From: Paragordius varius | Taxonomy: Eukaryota; Nematomorpha | DNA length: 64,000 nucleotides | Direction: 5' to 3' | NCBI GenBank assembly: GCA_964247055.1 | Contig: OZ176053.1 | Span: forward strand, 12,400,001-12,464,000 | Shown here: positions 24,468 to 37,380 of the stretch, piece by piece | Position numbering within the stretch: the stretch's first letter is position 1 | How the letters are laid out: each line of letters starts with the position of its first letter | Position numbers and translations under genes: made by a program | Notes under the pieces: model-generated | The model's database searches: none | Seen by the model: only the letters and a program-made list of their open reading frames with translations | What the model was told of the DNA's origin: nothing

Positions 24468-26250
24468 AGAACTCTTACATTCTAATAATAGGTGAATGTC
24501 TATTTCACATTTTTTTAATATATTTATGGAACGTAATGATTAATACCTATCGGAAAAACTTTAAATTATGCCAACAAATACCTAAACATAAACCTTAATC
24601 ATTACATTGAATAAAAATTCCAGATATAAATCCTTATTTAAAAGGAACGCATTAATATTAATCAGGGGTGTCGAAGACAAATAGCTTTGCGTACCGCATT
24701 TTATAAGTGTTATCCACACATGGGGATTAAAAACATCTTCATGGATCTTTAAAATTTAACTGTAATAAAATTTACACAATAAACCACTAGTTATTTCATC
24801 TTCTAGTTATTTTAACAAATGATAAAACATATTCGAATACTTGAATGCATAAACAATGTAATCAATCGATATATTAACGCAAAAATTATAATTTCTTTCT
24901 CACATATTTAAATTTAAATCTTGGATAAATTTAATATACATATCTTTCACCCCATATCTATTCAAAAGATTGATTTTTTCTTGCCGTAAATTTAGTATGA
25001 AATCAAATGTTATCATTAAAAGTAAAATGATAATTTTTTTATAAATTTAAGGGTAGCTTAATTTTATTTATATATCCGACGACACATTTTGTTTAAATAC
25101 CAGAAAATTAATTGCTTGGCGATGCTTATTTATTCATATGCAACATTCTGCAATAACTCTATCTTAAAAAAACTATGGTTTTAGAAAAGTTCTCAATAAA
25201 AATAGTGTTGCAAGCGGTTTACGAAAAATGATGGTTTTTAAAATTTTAGATTCGTACTAGACTCTGAGCTTAGTTTGAAATAATGCGCGCCATTTTATAA
25301 CGTCTCTATTTATAACCTTATAACTTAAAAAATGAATACTGTTCATCTTTAGGTTTTTCAAAATACCATTTGGATTAACAGTTTTAATGGATATACTAAT
25401 GTAAAAGAACAAACACTACTGAAAATTCAATCAAAAAAATGTCATATATATATATTTAACGCTTTCAAAAAATAATTTACTATTTATTGAAGAATCAACA
25501 AGGTAATGAAATTCTTTTATAGGAAAATGTCAAAGATAACATATGAGTAACAACTAGTCAACTAATTTAAATTTAAATAGCATTAAAATTATTGCAGCAA
25601 ACTAAATTATTATGACAATGTATATTGTAATACTTGCTTTTAAGTCCTAGTAAAAGTAAAGTGATTAAAAATAATTTTTATATTAAAAATTTAATATTGG
25701 GTGTTAAATATCTAATTAGATATTTGTGTTAATAGCGAAAAATGGGTCTGTTAATGTTTAATACTATTTTCTCAATGACATGCTTTTCTATAACAAAAAG
25801 GCGCCATATCAGCCAAAAGGCGAAACCATGAACCAAAAATCCGATTCCATACCATTTAAATTTTGATCAAGTTTGGGCAGAAGATAAATTAATCGGCTTT
25901 GGTTTTTTTGAACAAATTTAGATGGGGATTTGACATAAAAGTTAAGAAATGACATTTTGGATAGATATTTATTTATAACTCAATATACTTTATAATTGGA
26001 TAGATGTTGGAAATCAGGATTTTAATTATTAAATTACTATTATGTTTTTGCATAGCGTAAAAGAGGGTCCAAAAAATATTTTTTTTCTTATGGATATCCG
26101 AAATATATATCTTTGTACACGCTAAATAAAGATTAATTTTCGGCACTGGTAATTTTCGTTATTAAATATTTATCAATAACTTAACAGGTCTTAAGTTTTA
26201 ACCGGTTTAACTAAGAGAAGAGGTCAACATAAATTAGATAATTTGATACA
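24468..26250. other. Intergenic region, no gene seen
   Basis: AT-rich sequence without a supported gene. A hAT-like tip (CAGGGGTGTCGAA) occurs near 24664, but I found no matching right end. The left end is the 5' flank of the SLC1 gene, where an undetected first exon could lie. Confidence 0.5.
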
Positions 26251-26259
26251 TACCCGATT

Positions 26260-27245
26260 TTGTTCAGCTGACATTGAACGACAAACACACTCTTTGAGTT
26301 CGCCAAAAACTAACGTCTTATATTTATCAATCGGTAATAACGTCAATTTTGCGCCAGAAAAGGTACATTTGTGGCAAGCATATACCATAAGAAAAAGGCC
26401 GTTGTAAATAATCGTTTGCTGGCAGACACCTATGGTCAACATACTCTATCGAATGACAAATGTAACATATGGTTTTAAAATATTAAAAATTGTGATTTAT
26501 GTGGAAGTGTGGGCGCTCTTCTAGAGCACACAACTGAGAAGACAATAAAGTTTAAGAGTTATAGGTTGCAACTCAAATTTAGCAATTTGCAAAAGCATCA
26601 TATATATATCACAAAAAATAATCAAAAGATGTTAACGAACAATAGAAATACCTCGATAAATGGGGCCTAAACAATTTGAGTGTGTCATATCGAAAATTGC
26701 AAAGTGACTTGTAAAGTTATTCTGCAACATCTTAAAAGAAAACATAGCATCGAATTGTGACAAGTTATAAAAAGACATGTATTAATTCAAGGTGAAAAAT
26801 GGTAATTTCACCTTGCTAAAGCCGGTTCATAAACATGAATTCAAATCGCTTCGGCAAAAAAACCGTGCTCTGTGTGTGGTTAGACCAAAGTGATATTGTG
26901 TATATGAACTTTTAACACAAAGAAACTGTTTACCGACAACGCTATGGTCAAGAACAGTTTAAACCATGCATTAAACGAATATTCACCAGAATTGCCAGAA
27001 GAAATGGTAAAGCGGTATTTGTAAAAACCACTAGAAGACACCTTGAAATCGCTTTAATGAGATATTTTCTCACATCCGATAAACTCTTCTCTGGCGCCAG
27101 CTGATTAATACAACTTCGCATCAATGGGAACACACCCTTGCAGAGTATAATTTCAAAGATTTCGAAGACGTGATATGACTTAACGGGTGGTCTTTCGCCA
27201 ATCAACTTTTACGGTCATCTTCGCGAACGATGGGCGAAACGTGTA
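26260..27245 (+). mobile_element. Decayed mariner transposase remnant
   Basis: Translation of several plus-strand frames gives mariner-like blocks in the right order. Near 26385-26465 is a KKKAVVNNRLLADTYGQHTL block (N-terminal helix-turn-helix type) ending CNIWF. Near 26810-26900 are KPVHKHEFKSL and ALCVWLDQSDIVY, equivalent to the LCIWWDQKG-VVY segment. Near 27060-27200 is the tail, with TLAEYNFKDFEDV then LNGWSFA, like the final SYEEVKKW-WFA part. The frame is broken repeatedly by stops and shifts, so this is an old plain DNA transposon. I did not find terminal inverted repeats. The opposite-strand open frames in this stretch are shadows. Confidence 0.7.
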
Positions 27246-28952
27246 AAACTCGGTCGACAATTGATTTATTCTTCATTACATTTTTTTACCTAATAATTCG
27301 GTAAAAGATCTGGTATAATCAAAAACTTCTTTAAAATATTCATTACCATTAAAAAGTTTTTTTATAAAAAATCTACAGCGTTTTAAGGAAACAAATTTAA
27401 TAATTTTTGGTTAAAACGCTTGGTTATTCCATATTAATTATATTTGTATTTATGCTAATTAGCCGTTGATTAAAGAAAGAATAGTATGAGACACTTAAAT
27501 GAAATTTATAGCGAAAGGTAGAACACTAATACTTTAAGTCTAAATAAAATTTTTAGGATATATTTGATTAAAAAGTAAAATATATATCTTTCCAAGTTAA
27601 ACGGAATCACAGTTAGTGAAAAAAATAATTTTTTATAATATTAGACCCCCATAAATAATGCTATGATAAGCCATCAATTTATTTAAAATCCATATTAAAT
27701 GCAAAACCTTTCGAATGTTGGAGTTTATAAATTTTGATACTTTCAAATAACATGGAGTATTTCGATAAAAAATATTTTTAAACACTAAAATCAGGGGGTA
27801 TAAAAAACCCCTAAATATATATATAAATTTATAGGCAAATGTATCAATCTGTTTGTGCTTTTTGTTTTGCAGCCTACGAATGATATAAGAGAATTATTTA
27901 AACTTTGTAATAATTGATATTGAAAAATAGAGCATATTATATCTAATTATAATTTTTTTGTAAAAATTAAATGCTTTAAACAAAAATATTCATTTAACCA
28001 TATAATACTTTACTTAAAAAGCAAAACAATATTTTTGCAATAGTTTATTTTAGATGTAAGCTCAGAAAGTCCCAAATTTTGCCCCGACTAAAATGGTAGT
28101 GTTTTAAAAGAGGGGTGTTCACCACCTGCGGGCCGCATGCAGCCCAAATATTTTTGCAGCCAGAAATACAAAGTTTTACAAAATCCAAGTAAAACTAATT
28201 TTTTAAACAAATTTTCTGAATAAGTGGTTCCGAATTATTAGCAAAATCGCTAAATACTTGGTAGGTTTTACAATAACATAAATTAAAATATTACTGCGCA
28301 GTAATTAATTATCGCAATCACAAACAATTACCTAAAATTTTGATGTTTATTTTTTAAATTTATATTAAATATATATCTACAAAAATTTTAACAAGAAATA
28401 ACCCATTAAAAAAATATTTTATTTAGTAAATAGGATAAAATTTTGTTATTAATAATATATATTGAAAAATATTGATGTTTTTTATTTTAACACGTAAAAG
28501 TTTCTGAGGCCAATCCATCGTATTTCATATGAAAATTATCGTACTTATATTCGAATAATTTTTAGAAGCATAATATTTAATCATTGAAATAAATTAGTTA
28601 GTATAAACAAAGTTAAAATTTTCGTACAATTATATATAATTTAAAAAAAACGAATTTTTTAAATTAAACCTGATGCCAAATTTGTATAGAAATTAAAAAA
28701 TTATCTTTATTTCATATTTACAAATTATTCGTTTGAGGGTTTGATGCCTGATGTTTATAAAATACCCAATTTGTTATTCTTATAAATTACATATTCAGTT
28801 TCTAATTTTACCTTAAAATGTTAAGAACAAATTATATGATTTATACTAACATGTTGTTATTAAATATGCCTCAAGTTCATAATTTTTTAACAAAAAAAGA
28901 AGATATAATTTAAAGCAAGATAAAAATATTTACATGAATTTATTAATATCGT
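27246..28952. other. Intergenic region with a hAT-like tip
   Basis: No gene is supported. Near 28113-28145 is a GC-rich segment (GGGGTGTTCACCACCTGCGG) typical of hAT subterminal sequence, with no paired end recognised nearby. The rest is AT-rich and featureless. Confidence 0.45.
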
Positions 28953-29225
28953 TTATAATGGATCCAAACTTTTTATCATGGTTATACTGTTTCCTCTAAT
29001 CACCTATAATTTTAAAATTTGCATACCACCATGCCAATGCTCTTTTTAGAATCTTTGGTAATCTCAATAGTTTGATCTAGAACACAATTCATAAAAGGAT
29101 CAAAACCACGTAAAATTCCTTGAACACATCTTCCACTGTTTATTGTTACTAAAAATAAAAAATTAGATACCATCGACGTTCTTTTCAACATATCTTTTTA
29201 ATTCGGGCGGGTGTGCTTTGGACAT
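28953..29225 (-). CDS. SNRPG: Small nuclear ribonucleoprotein G (SmG)
   Basis: A core Sm-ring subunit of the spliceosomal snRNPs. Three exons (minus): 29171-29225, 29027-29148 and 28953-29003, separated by introns of 22 and 23 nt, give a 75-residue protein (human SmG has 76). The N-terminus MSKAHPPELKRYVEKN, the Sm1 segment GRCVQGILRGFDPFMN and the Sm2 segment IGMVVIRGNSI match the family closely. Both introns start GTAT and end TAG; neither length is a multiple of three, so the frame is kept only by removing both. The whole gene fits in 273 bp. The product would itself take part in removing such introns. Confidence 0.95.
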
Positions 29226-29479
29226 TTTAATTGAACGAATGAATAAAATAATCCAACTTTAATTGGGTAGGTTTATACCTCAGAGCTCAATCTTCAAACC
29301 ACTGTTTTAAAAGTAATATTAATAAAAAATTTAATTATCAAAATTATAGGTAAAAAGCTAATATCTTTTTGTTTTGTACTTTAGCTCTCAGTTCCAAAAC
29401 ACGATCTAAACGAACAGATTTTAAAAAATTAATATATATCAAAATTTTGCTTATAAAATGAAGCCAGAAAGATTTTTAA

Positions 29480-32400
29480 TAGTTAGCATTTTCCAACATA
29501 TTAAATAATATACATTTCTTTGCCTGTTGAATTAGGGATTTAACACTTAGATACATCACATTTATTTTAGTTCTTCGATTCAAATTGGGGTAGTTGGATA
29601 CCCCACTGTTTAAAATCAAATAATTTAAAAAGTATGGAAGGAATCGAAACCATGGCAAAATTTTGCACTGATATAACATTAAAACCTAAATATATAAAAA
29701 AAATTTTATTTAAAATTACTTGATATTACATATTTTAAGCTAAAACCGAGAGGTAAAAATATCTTCAAAATACAAAATAAACTGCTATTTTTATCAATAA
29801 TAGATGTATTAAATTAAATTAGCTTTAGTCCTTAAAATTAACACTTCGATTTAAATTGGGGTCTCTAAATACGCCAGACTAAATTAAAATAAAACATTTA
29901 AAAAACTACTGAAGGAAACGGTCCCAATTTAAATTTATGGTTCTATCCTAATAAAAATTATATAAATATGCCAAAATATATAAATAGATTTTTGTTTTGA
30001 AAAAAAGTTTCATAACAAACTACTTCGACGCCATTTTTATTTTACAAAATTTTTGCAAAATATCGTCTTCATTTAATTTTAAGGGTAAAATTAAAGCTAA
30101 TTTTTTATTAAAATTACATCTAACATTGATGGAAATAGAAAAAGCGGTTTAATTTTTTATTATTTTTAAATTTTGCCAGTGCACACATGTCACGTTGACC
30201 AAATTAGCTTTCGGTTTTAGCTTAAAATAAGTAATATCAAGTATTTTTGAATAAAAATTTTTATATATTTCGGTTTATTAATGTTATATAAGTGCAAAAT
30301 AGTTGCCATAGTTTCGATTCCTTCCATATTATTTAAAAAATTTAAATTTAAACAGGCCTGGGGTATTTAACTACCCCAATTTAAATCGAAAGACTAAAAT
30401 GAATGTGTTGTATCCAAGTGTTAAATCAAGACGATATTTTTTCTAAAATAAAAATGGCGTCGAAGTAGTTTGACATGGAACTTTTTTTTCAAAACAAAAT
30501 TTTATCAAGATATTTTGGCATATTTATCCTAACTTATTTTTAGCCTGGGGTATTTAGATACCCCAATTTAATTCTAAGTGTTAATGAACCGATAAAAAAT
30601 TTATTAATATTAGAGGTAAAACATAAAGTTAAAAATTAACACTTCGATTCAAAATGGGTTATTTAAATGCCCCAGACTAAATTCAAACAAATATTTTTAA
30701 AAACTACTGAAGGAAACTGTCCCAATTTAAATTTATGCTTCTATACTAATAAAAATTATATAAAAATACAAAATCTAGATTAAACTTCCTTTTGAAAAAA
30801 AAAGTTCCATGTGAAACTACTTCGACGCCATTTTTATTTTACAAAATTTTTGCAAAAATTTTTATTTAAATTACATCTAACATTGATAGAAATGGAAAAA
30901 TGGTTTATTTTTTAATTTAACCAATGCACACATGTTACGTTGCTAAATTTTTGCCTTTGGGATTAACACTTGGATACAACACATTCATTTTCATCCTTCG
31001 ATGTAAATTGGGGTAGTTAAATACCCCAGTAAATTTAATCTTCTTAAATAATATGGAAGGAATCGAAACCAGGGCAAAATCATGCACTTATATAACATTA
31101 ATAAACCAAAATATATAAAAAAATTTATTCAAAAATACTTGATATTACCTATTTTAAGCTAAAACCGAAAGGTAAAAATGTAGTCAACGCATGCTTGCAA
31201 TGGTAAAATTAAAAAAGAATACAAAATAAACAGCTTTTTCTATTTCTATCAATGTTAGATGTAATTTAAATAAAAAATTAGCTTTAAATACCCTTAAATT
31301 AAATGAAGATAATATTTTGCAAAAATCTTGTAAAATAAAAATGGCGTCGAAGTAGTTTGACATGGTACTTTTCCTTCAAAAGAAATTTTATTTGGATATT
31401 TTGGCATATTTATATAATTTATATTAGGATAGAAGCAAAATTTAAATTGGGACCGTTTCCTTCAGTAGTTTTCCAAAATCCTAACTCAAATTTGGTCTGG
31501 GGTATTTGGATACCCTAATTTGAATTGAACTGTTAACATTAAAATAAGTAATATCAATTATTTTTTAATAAATTTTTTTATATATTTCGGTTTATTAATG
31601 TACATAAGTGCAAACTTTTGCCATGGTTACGATTCCTTCCATATTTTTCTAAGTATTTGATTTTAATACCTGTGGTATCTAACTACCTCAATTTAAATAA
31701 AAGGACTTGCAAAATATACCACTTTTCTGTTTATATCAGGGCTTGGAACCGGTTCAAAAAAAGTGGAACCGAGATCGGTTCCAAAACAAATGAAACCGAA
31801 ACCGTGTTGGTACTTAATAATTTAAAAATAGAACCGGGTGGTTCCTGAAATTTTGGAATCGGAACCGGGTTGGTTCCTAAACAATTAGAACCAAAACCGC
31901 CTTGGTTCCTTAAAAATTTAGCGGTTCCGGAACCGGTTTTTTACATATAGAACCGGTTCTATTTTCGGTTCCTGACTTTCAATTACATGATATAAATTGA
32001 TATTATAATAACACAACCAGAATTAAATCAAAAATTGCCAAATGTATAGTGAAAGAAATATATTGTAGCATAATAAATGAAACAAAATAAATAATAGGAT
32101 GTATAAGTACAAAGTGAGAGTTAAATAAAGTATAGCATCTAAAAAATTTTATTTAACTATAATTAATTATTGCACCAAGCAAATCGCTGGTAAAATTGCT
32201 TCTCAGGTCTGAAAATAGAAAATTAAGGGTGAAAAATATTTTTAACGGAAACCTAAATATACGAACATTGTATTATAAATAAACTTGAGTTATGACTATT
32301 AGTTTTTTTAGGAGAGCCGAATCGTCGATAATTCAGAGAGTATCGCTAATTAGCCGCTTAGTTTTAGGTTTAAAGTATGTTGTAATGTGTAGTGGTACAA

Positions 32401-33330
32401 TCAAATTTTTATAATAAAAATCATATGGGAACCAGTAATTAAGGGGGTGGAACCAGAACCGGGTTGGTTCCTAAAAATTATAGATAGAACCGGGGTGGTT
32501 CCTGAAATTTCGGAATCGGTACCGGGGGGGTTGGAGAAGTGAAACCGGGACCGCGTCGGTTCCATCCCAATGGAACCGGCTCTTATTAAAATCCCAGGAA
32601 CCGGGTTCAGGTTCCAGGCCCTGGTTTATATCAATGTTATTAATAAAAATTTAATTTTAGGCTTAGAATCAAAACACGATATGCAAAAATTTTGTGAAAT
32701 AAAAATGTTGCCCGTAGTTTGATACGGAACTTTTTTCCAAAACTAAGTTTTTTTAATATTTTGGTTTTTTATATAATTATTATTAGGATATAACCATAAA
32801 TTTAAATTGAAACTGTTTCCTTTAGCAGTTTTTTTAAAGTTATCAACTTAAATATTGTCTGGGGTATTTAGTTACACCAATTTGAATCGAAGTGTTGAGT
32901 ACTAAAAATATTGGAATTTAGATGCTCTCTGGGATGTATATCTACCTTCAATGTTCATGGAATGCCAACACTTTAACGATCTCTTATGATTCATATAAAA
33001 AACTGTTCCAATTTATTTTATTATATCCTAAGAAAAGTTTTATAAATAAGCCAATTTATTTGTATAAAATTTAGTTTTGAAAAAAAGTTCCATATTACTT
33101 TACTTCGAACCATTTGTATATAACAACATTTTCGCAAAATATCGTGTTTAAATTTCAAACTGGCCTGCTTAATAAGGAACAGATTGAACCCATTGCACAA
33201 AAGTTTGCCTTTATATAACATTGATGTACTAAAATTTAAATAAAGATTTATTTAAATACAACACATTCATATCAGTCCTTCGGCAAATTGAGGACGTTAA
33301 TAACCCCAGCCAGTTTAAGATCAAATATGC
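29480..33330. repeat. Cluster of palindrome-bounded repeats
   Basis: Several copies of one repeat family lie here in alternating orientation. Shared blocks: a boundary palindrome of the form GGGGTA-TTAAAT-ACCCC preceded by a TAACACTTCGATT-like segment; ACTACTGAAGGAAACGGTCC with AATTTAAATTTATG; a block on TTCGACGCCATTTTTATTTT (its inverse AAAATGGCGTCGAAGTAGTT elsewhere); and CATCTAACATTGATAGAAAT. Boundary palindromes occur near 29585, 29860, 30365, 30545, 30655, 31010, 31500 and 32870. One copy is split by the hAT element at 31737-32623. A further diverged copy lies at about 45600-46080. No coding sequence; class unknown. Confidence 0.7.
31737..32623. mobile_element. hAT-type non-autonomous element with GGTTCC-rich arms
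   Basis: An 887-bp element with ends CAGGGCTTGGAACC (left) and CAGGGCCTGGAACC (inverse of right), and a perfect 8-bp duplication GTTTATAT at 31729-31736 and 32624-32631. Both arms (about 250 and 180 bp) consist of degenerate tandem GGAACCGGTTGGTTCC-type units about 35-45 bp apart; the centre (about 31980-32420) is ordinary AT-rich DNA. It carries no transposase. It sits inside an older repeat of the surrounding cluster. Confidence 0.85.
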
Positions 33331-36300
33331 TAAAAAGAATGAAAAAATTAAACCCATTGCAGATGCTCCGAAATATAGAAAGATTCCTTTAAAAAGGCTT
33401 CGTATTATTTATTTTATGGGAACCTCAATATAAAATTTAGTCAACATGACATGTGTGCATTAGGTAAATAAAAAATATGCATATCAAACCACTTTTTATG
33501 TTTATCTTTATATCATAATATGCTTATAAATATTTTTCACCCAAATTTCATTTACCATATTTTGGAATTATACAATATTTGAAAAATTGCTGTGTTAAAA
33601 ACAATAAAATAATGGCAACGAAATTGTATACAATTTTATACTTTAGGGAATATCTTTTACATCCACTTTTAAAGCTATGAAATGCAAATTTTTAAATTTG
33701 TCTCCATATCTTTGCTACTAGATTTTATAATTTATCTCTGGTTACAAATTACCCCATAAAGTAATATGCGAAAATTCATAAATCTCAATTTATTCACATT
33801 TCATTTTTATCTGCGGGTTCCAATAAATTAACATTTAAAATGGGCTTTTTTTAAAAATAAACGAAATGGAGGCATGATAAAAAATTCCTAAAAGAGAATT
33901 ATGAGAATCTATACATTGCTATAATAACAATTTGAATGATATAAACCGTATAAATACATATATAATATGATAATTTTAAAAACGATTTCCTTATTTAAAT
34001 GTGTTTAACTTTGAATCAAATTGCCCTTTAACAGAAAAAATAATTAACTATAAAACGGTTTTATTAAAACACGGAGAGACGAAAATGTCTAACAAAAATG
34101 AATCGATTTAAGATTTTTATACTATTTTCCATGCTTTGATTAATTGCTCCTGAAATATTGGCTAAAATAATGAAACTATTTATTAAAGATGCTTTTTTGA
34201 TGTCATATTCTAAGACATGTCAAATTATTTATAATTTTGCAACCAAATGTTTCTTAAATATTGCCTTTACTTTAATGTAGTTTTTAATATTTATATATCA
34301 TCAGGCGTAAACTTATAATCACTTCTTCCAATTTTTGCTCAAACATGGTTCGCAGCAAAAAATCGACGTTTATAAATCATTCATTCAATAGATAAAAGCT
34401 TCATGATAATAAATATCGAAATAAAAATATGGTGTACAGGATAAAGTTATTTCAATTTTTTTGCTATTAGCCAATTTTGTTGCATATTAGGACGAATTTT
34501 AAATTGGAGAAAAACGCATCAACGTATTATTTGTTAATATATACTAAGGAAAATTCACTCCAAAACGATTCTTGGTACAGGAATTAATATTATCGCATTT
34601 TGTCGTCAAATTTTAATCATAAATTGGGTTTAATTTATTTTAACTAACATATGTTTGCCAGATATTTAGAATTCCAATATCGAATAATAAAGCCTTATAT
34701 AAAAAGAGATTTATGATAATTTGCACCAAATTGTAAGCGTACAATTTTTGCGAAACAAACAGCATATTATATACTTTTTTTATACAATTCGATGCAAAAA
34801 ATCTATCGACTCAGTTTTTTAATTTAGGTTTTTTACCTGAATTTTGTGATTGAACATTATTGCCTTTTTGGTTATTCATCTTGTTATTGAGCAACTCCCT
34901 AAACACAAATAATGAGTCAATATATGTATTTATCCATCGAAATGCATGGGTAAAATATTTACAATATATATGGGATTTTTTGGAAAAATTATACAGCTAA
35001 TTCCGATATAGTGTAAATAAAAGATATATATTGGGTAACGCCTTAGTATGTAATAAATATATGATGAAATAAAAATTAATTTTTTCTATGATCAAAATTA
35101 CTTTTAAATTTGACGCCAGACATAAATTGCCGCACATTTTAATGATTAGTCATTCATGTCTTATAAAACAAATCTCGTTCCTTTATGCTTAATTATCTTC
35201 AACTTCATGGATAGTTTTAGAAAAATTTTCACTCTATCACAGCTATATTTTTACCGTAAATGTGGTTAACTAAACCATGGTTATGTTTCATTTGATACAT
35301 TTGGTGTTAACAACCCTTGACCTAATCAATTTTTTACAAAACATGTAATTTATTTTATCTATTTAAAAGTCTTTGATGCAGTTATCCTATATGACTTGAT
35401 ATTTCTCAACATAAACACCTTAAATAAATGCCAAAAATTTAGAAAGTATAAAGCAAAAAAAGTACCTAAATTAATTTAAATATTCATAATATCCTTTTGT
35501 GGAGAACTGTATCAGTATGGATAGAGATTTAGTAGCTATTTACCTCTTGATACAATACTGTTTGTATGTAGCGATCTTAAAGGACACATCGCTTTGATTT
35601 TGGTTTGGAATCTAAAAATGAGGATAATTAAGAGAGATTTGAGATTGCCTATGCAAAATTTGTTGATAGATAAAACAGTAAGAAACAATTTTTGATTCTT
35701 ATTTAAGTGAATCTGCTAATTCTCCAAATTGAATTTATCCTTAGGAAAATAAAATGACAATAAATTGTCAAATTTTCCCTATTTTACGGCAAAGCAACAT
35801 ATAAAAATCCACATAATAGTTATAAGTTAATCAAACGGGATAAATTAAGTGCTAACAAGGGCATTTTATGAGTGTTGAAATATATGTATTATCAGGGTAG
35901 AGAATCAGGTAACAAGGTTTGTAATTTTAAAAAATGGAATGTATATTGAAAGGAATGGCGTTAAATGATAGCAGCAGAGTAGATGTATCATAGGGAGGTG
36001 ACAAGCCTTAAGCTGAACATGACAGAAATTGGGTTGGAAATGAGTGTTAAAAAGTAAAATCTGCTTATAAATTGGTTCTGATTTGGTTTACTCCTTGTAG
36101 TTAACTCTTACAAGTATCTACTCTTTTTGAGTTGACTTTAAATTAAATTAATATTTCTTTCTATTGTTTAGTTTTTTATGTTAAATAAGTCTTTTTCAAA
36201 TATTATATATTTTTAGAAAAGTTAATTTTATCTTGCTGCTCGTAAAGGGACAGAAGTTTGACATTTGACTAATTTATTGTGATGTTATAAAAGGGTGAAA

Positions 36301-37149
36301 ACGTGATATCGCACAAACGATGTATGACAGAACCTAAAACATATCGCGCTTCTTGGGAAAAAACGAATTACTCAAAGATAAAACAGAATGTTTAATTCAA
36401 TTTTAATTAAGATGATATTAAATAACAACTTTGAGTCCCCTTATAAGATTCATATAAGTTTTAATCTGTCTCTCTGCTAGTATCATTTTTTAGTATTTGT
36501 CTTAAAAGGTTTATGGCATATTTTATGAATATTAAGATATGTCACAGCTATAACCGTGTATTTTATTTTAACACATTAATAATGTGTTAAAATTTGATTA
36601 GTTGGCTGTTGGTTGTTGGTTGGTTCATCAAGCTTAACTCACATTTTCCTGTAATTAAAAAAAAATTGTGTGTTGTGTAACAGAGCTTTCAATTATCTTT
36701 GGTAGATTATCTCATAAATTTTTGTGTTATTAATTAAAAAATTATGAGCCTGTGTATAGCTAACTGCATTTAGTATGGTTAAATTTTGTTAAATAAAAAC
36801 AGGATAATAATAGATACAACAAAACATATCAAAAAAAAGTATGAATTACACTAGATAGGTGCACTTTATTACAAAATCCGATATCTCACTTGTTACTAAC
36901 CTCTTCATCTCATCCCTAACATTTACAATATTATCACATTATTATATCGTTCAAATTAATATTAGACAACACACATTAATTAAGACATCACATTTTGATT
37001 ATGTTTATATCACTATAGTTATCATAACTGTAAATTAAAAATGAAATGGATATACAAGTCCAGTTTTCATTAATCAAATTTCATTATCAATTTTAAATCA
37101 TTTTCATTTTCAAAATTTGTTTTAACCAATACTAACTATTACTATATTT
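33331..37149. other. Intergenic region, no firm gene
   Basis: No gene I can name. On the minus strand two short segments look like internal exons, bounded by AG and GT: about 35547-35615 (open, IPNQNQSDVSFKIATYKQYC) and about 34842-34904 (open, Asn/Gln-rich). Near 34330-34380 a further open minus-strand stretch reads LLRTMFEQKLEEVIISLR. They could be exons of one unrecognised minus-strand gene or chance. Confidence 0.3.
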
Positions 37150-37349
37150 ATGACATACTATTCAATGAAAAAATTTGGAATCGCAACAACTATTCTCACT
37201 ATTTTGTTGTCCAAAGTATGTACTTTTTTATTTTATGTTTCTTAAATTTATTGGAAAAACCAAATACTAATCCAGGGCTGTCGAACATTCGGCCTTTTAC
37301 GACCCGAAAAATTTGAAAACAAAACAAAAGAAATGTAACATTAAAATTA

Positions 37350-37380
<31 letters not shown>

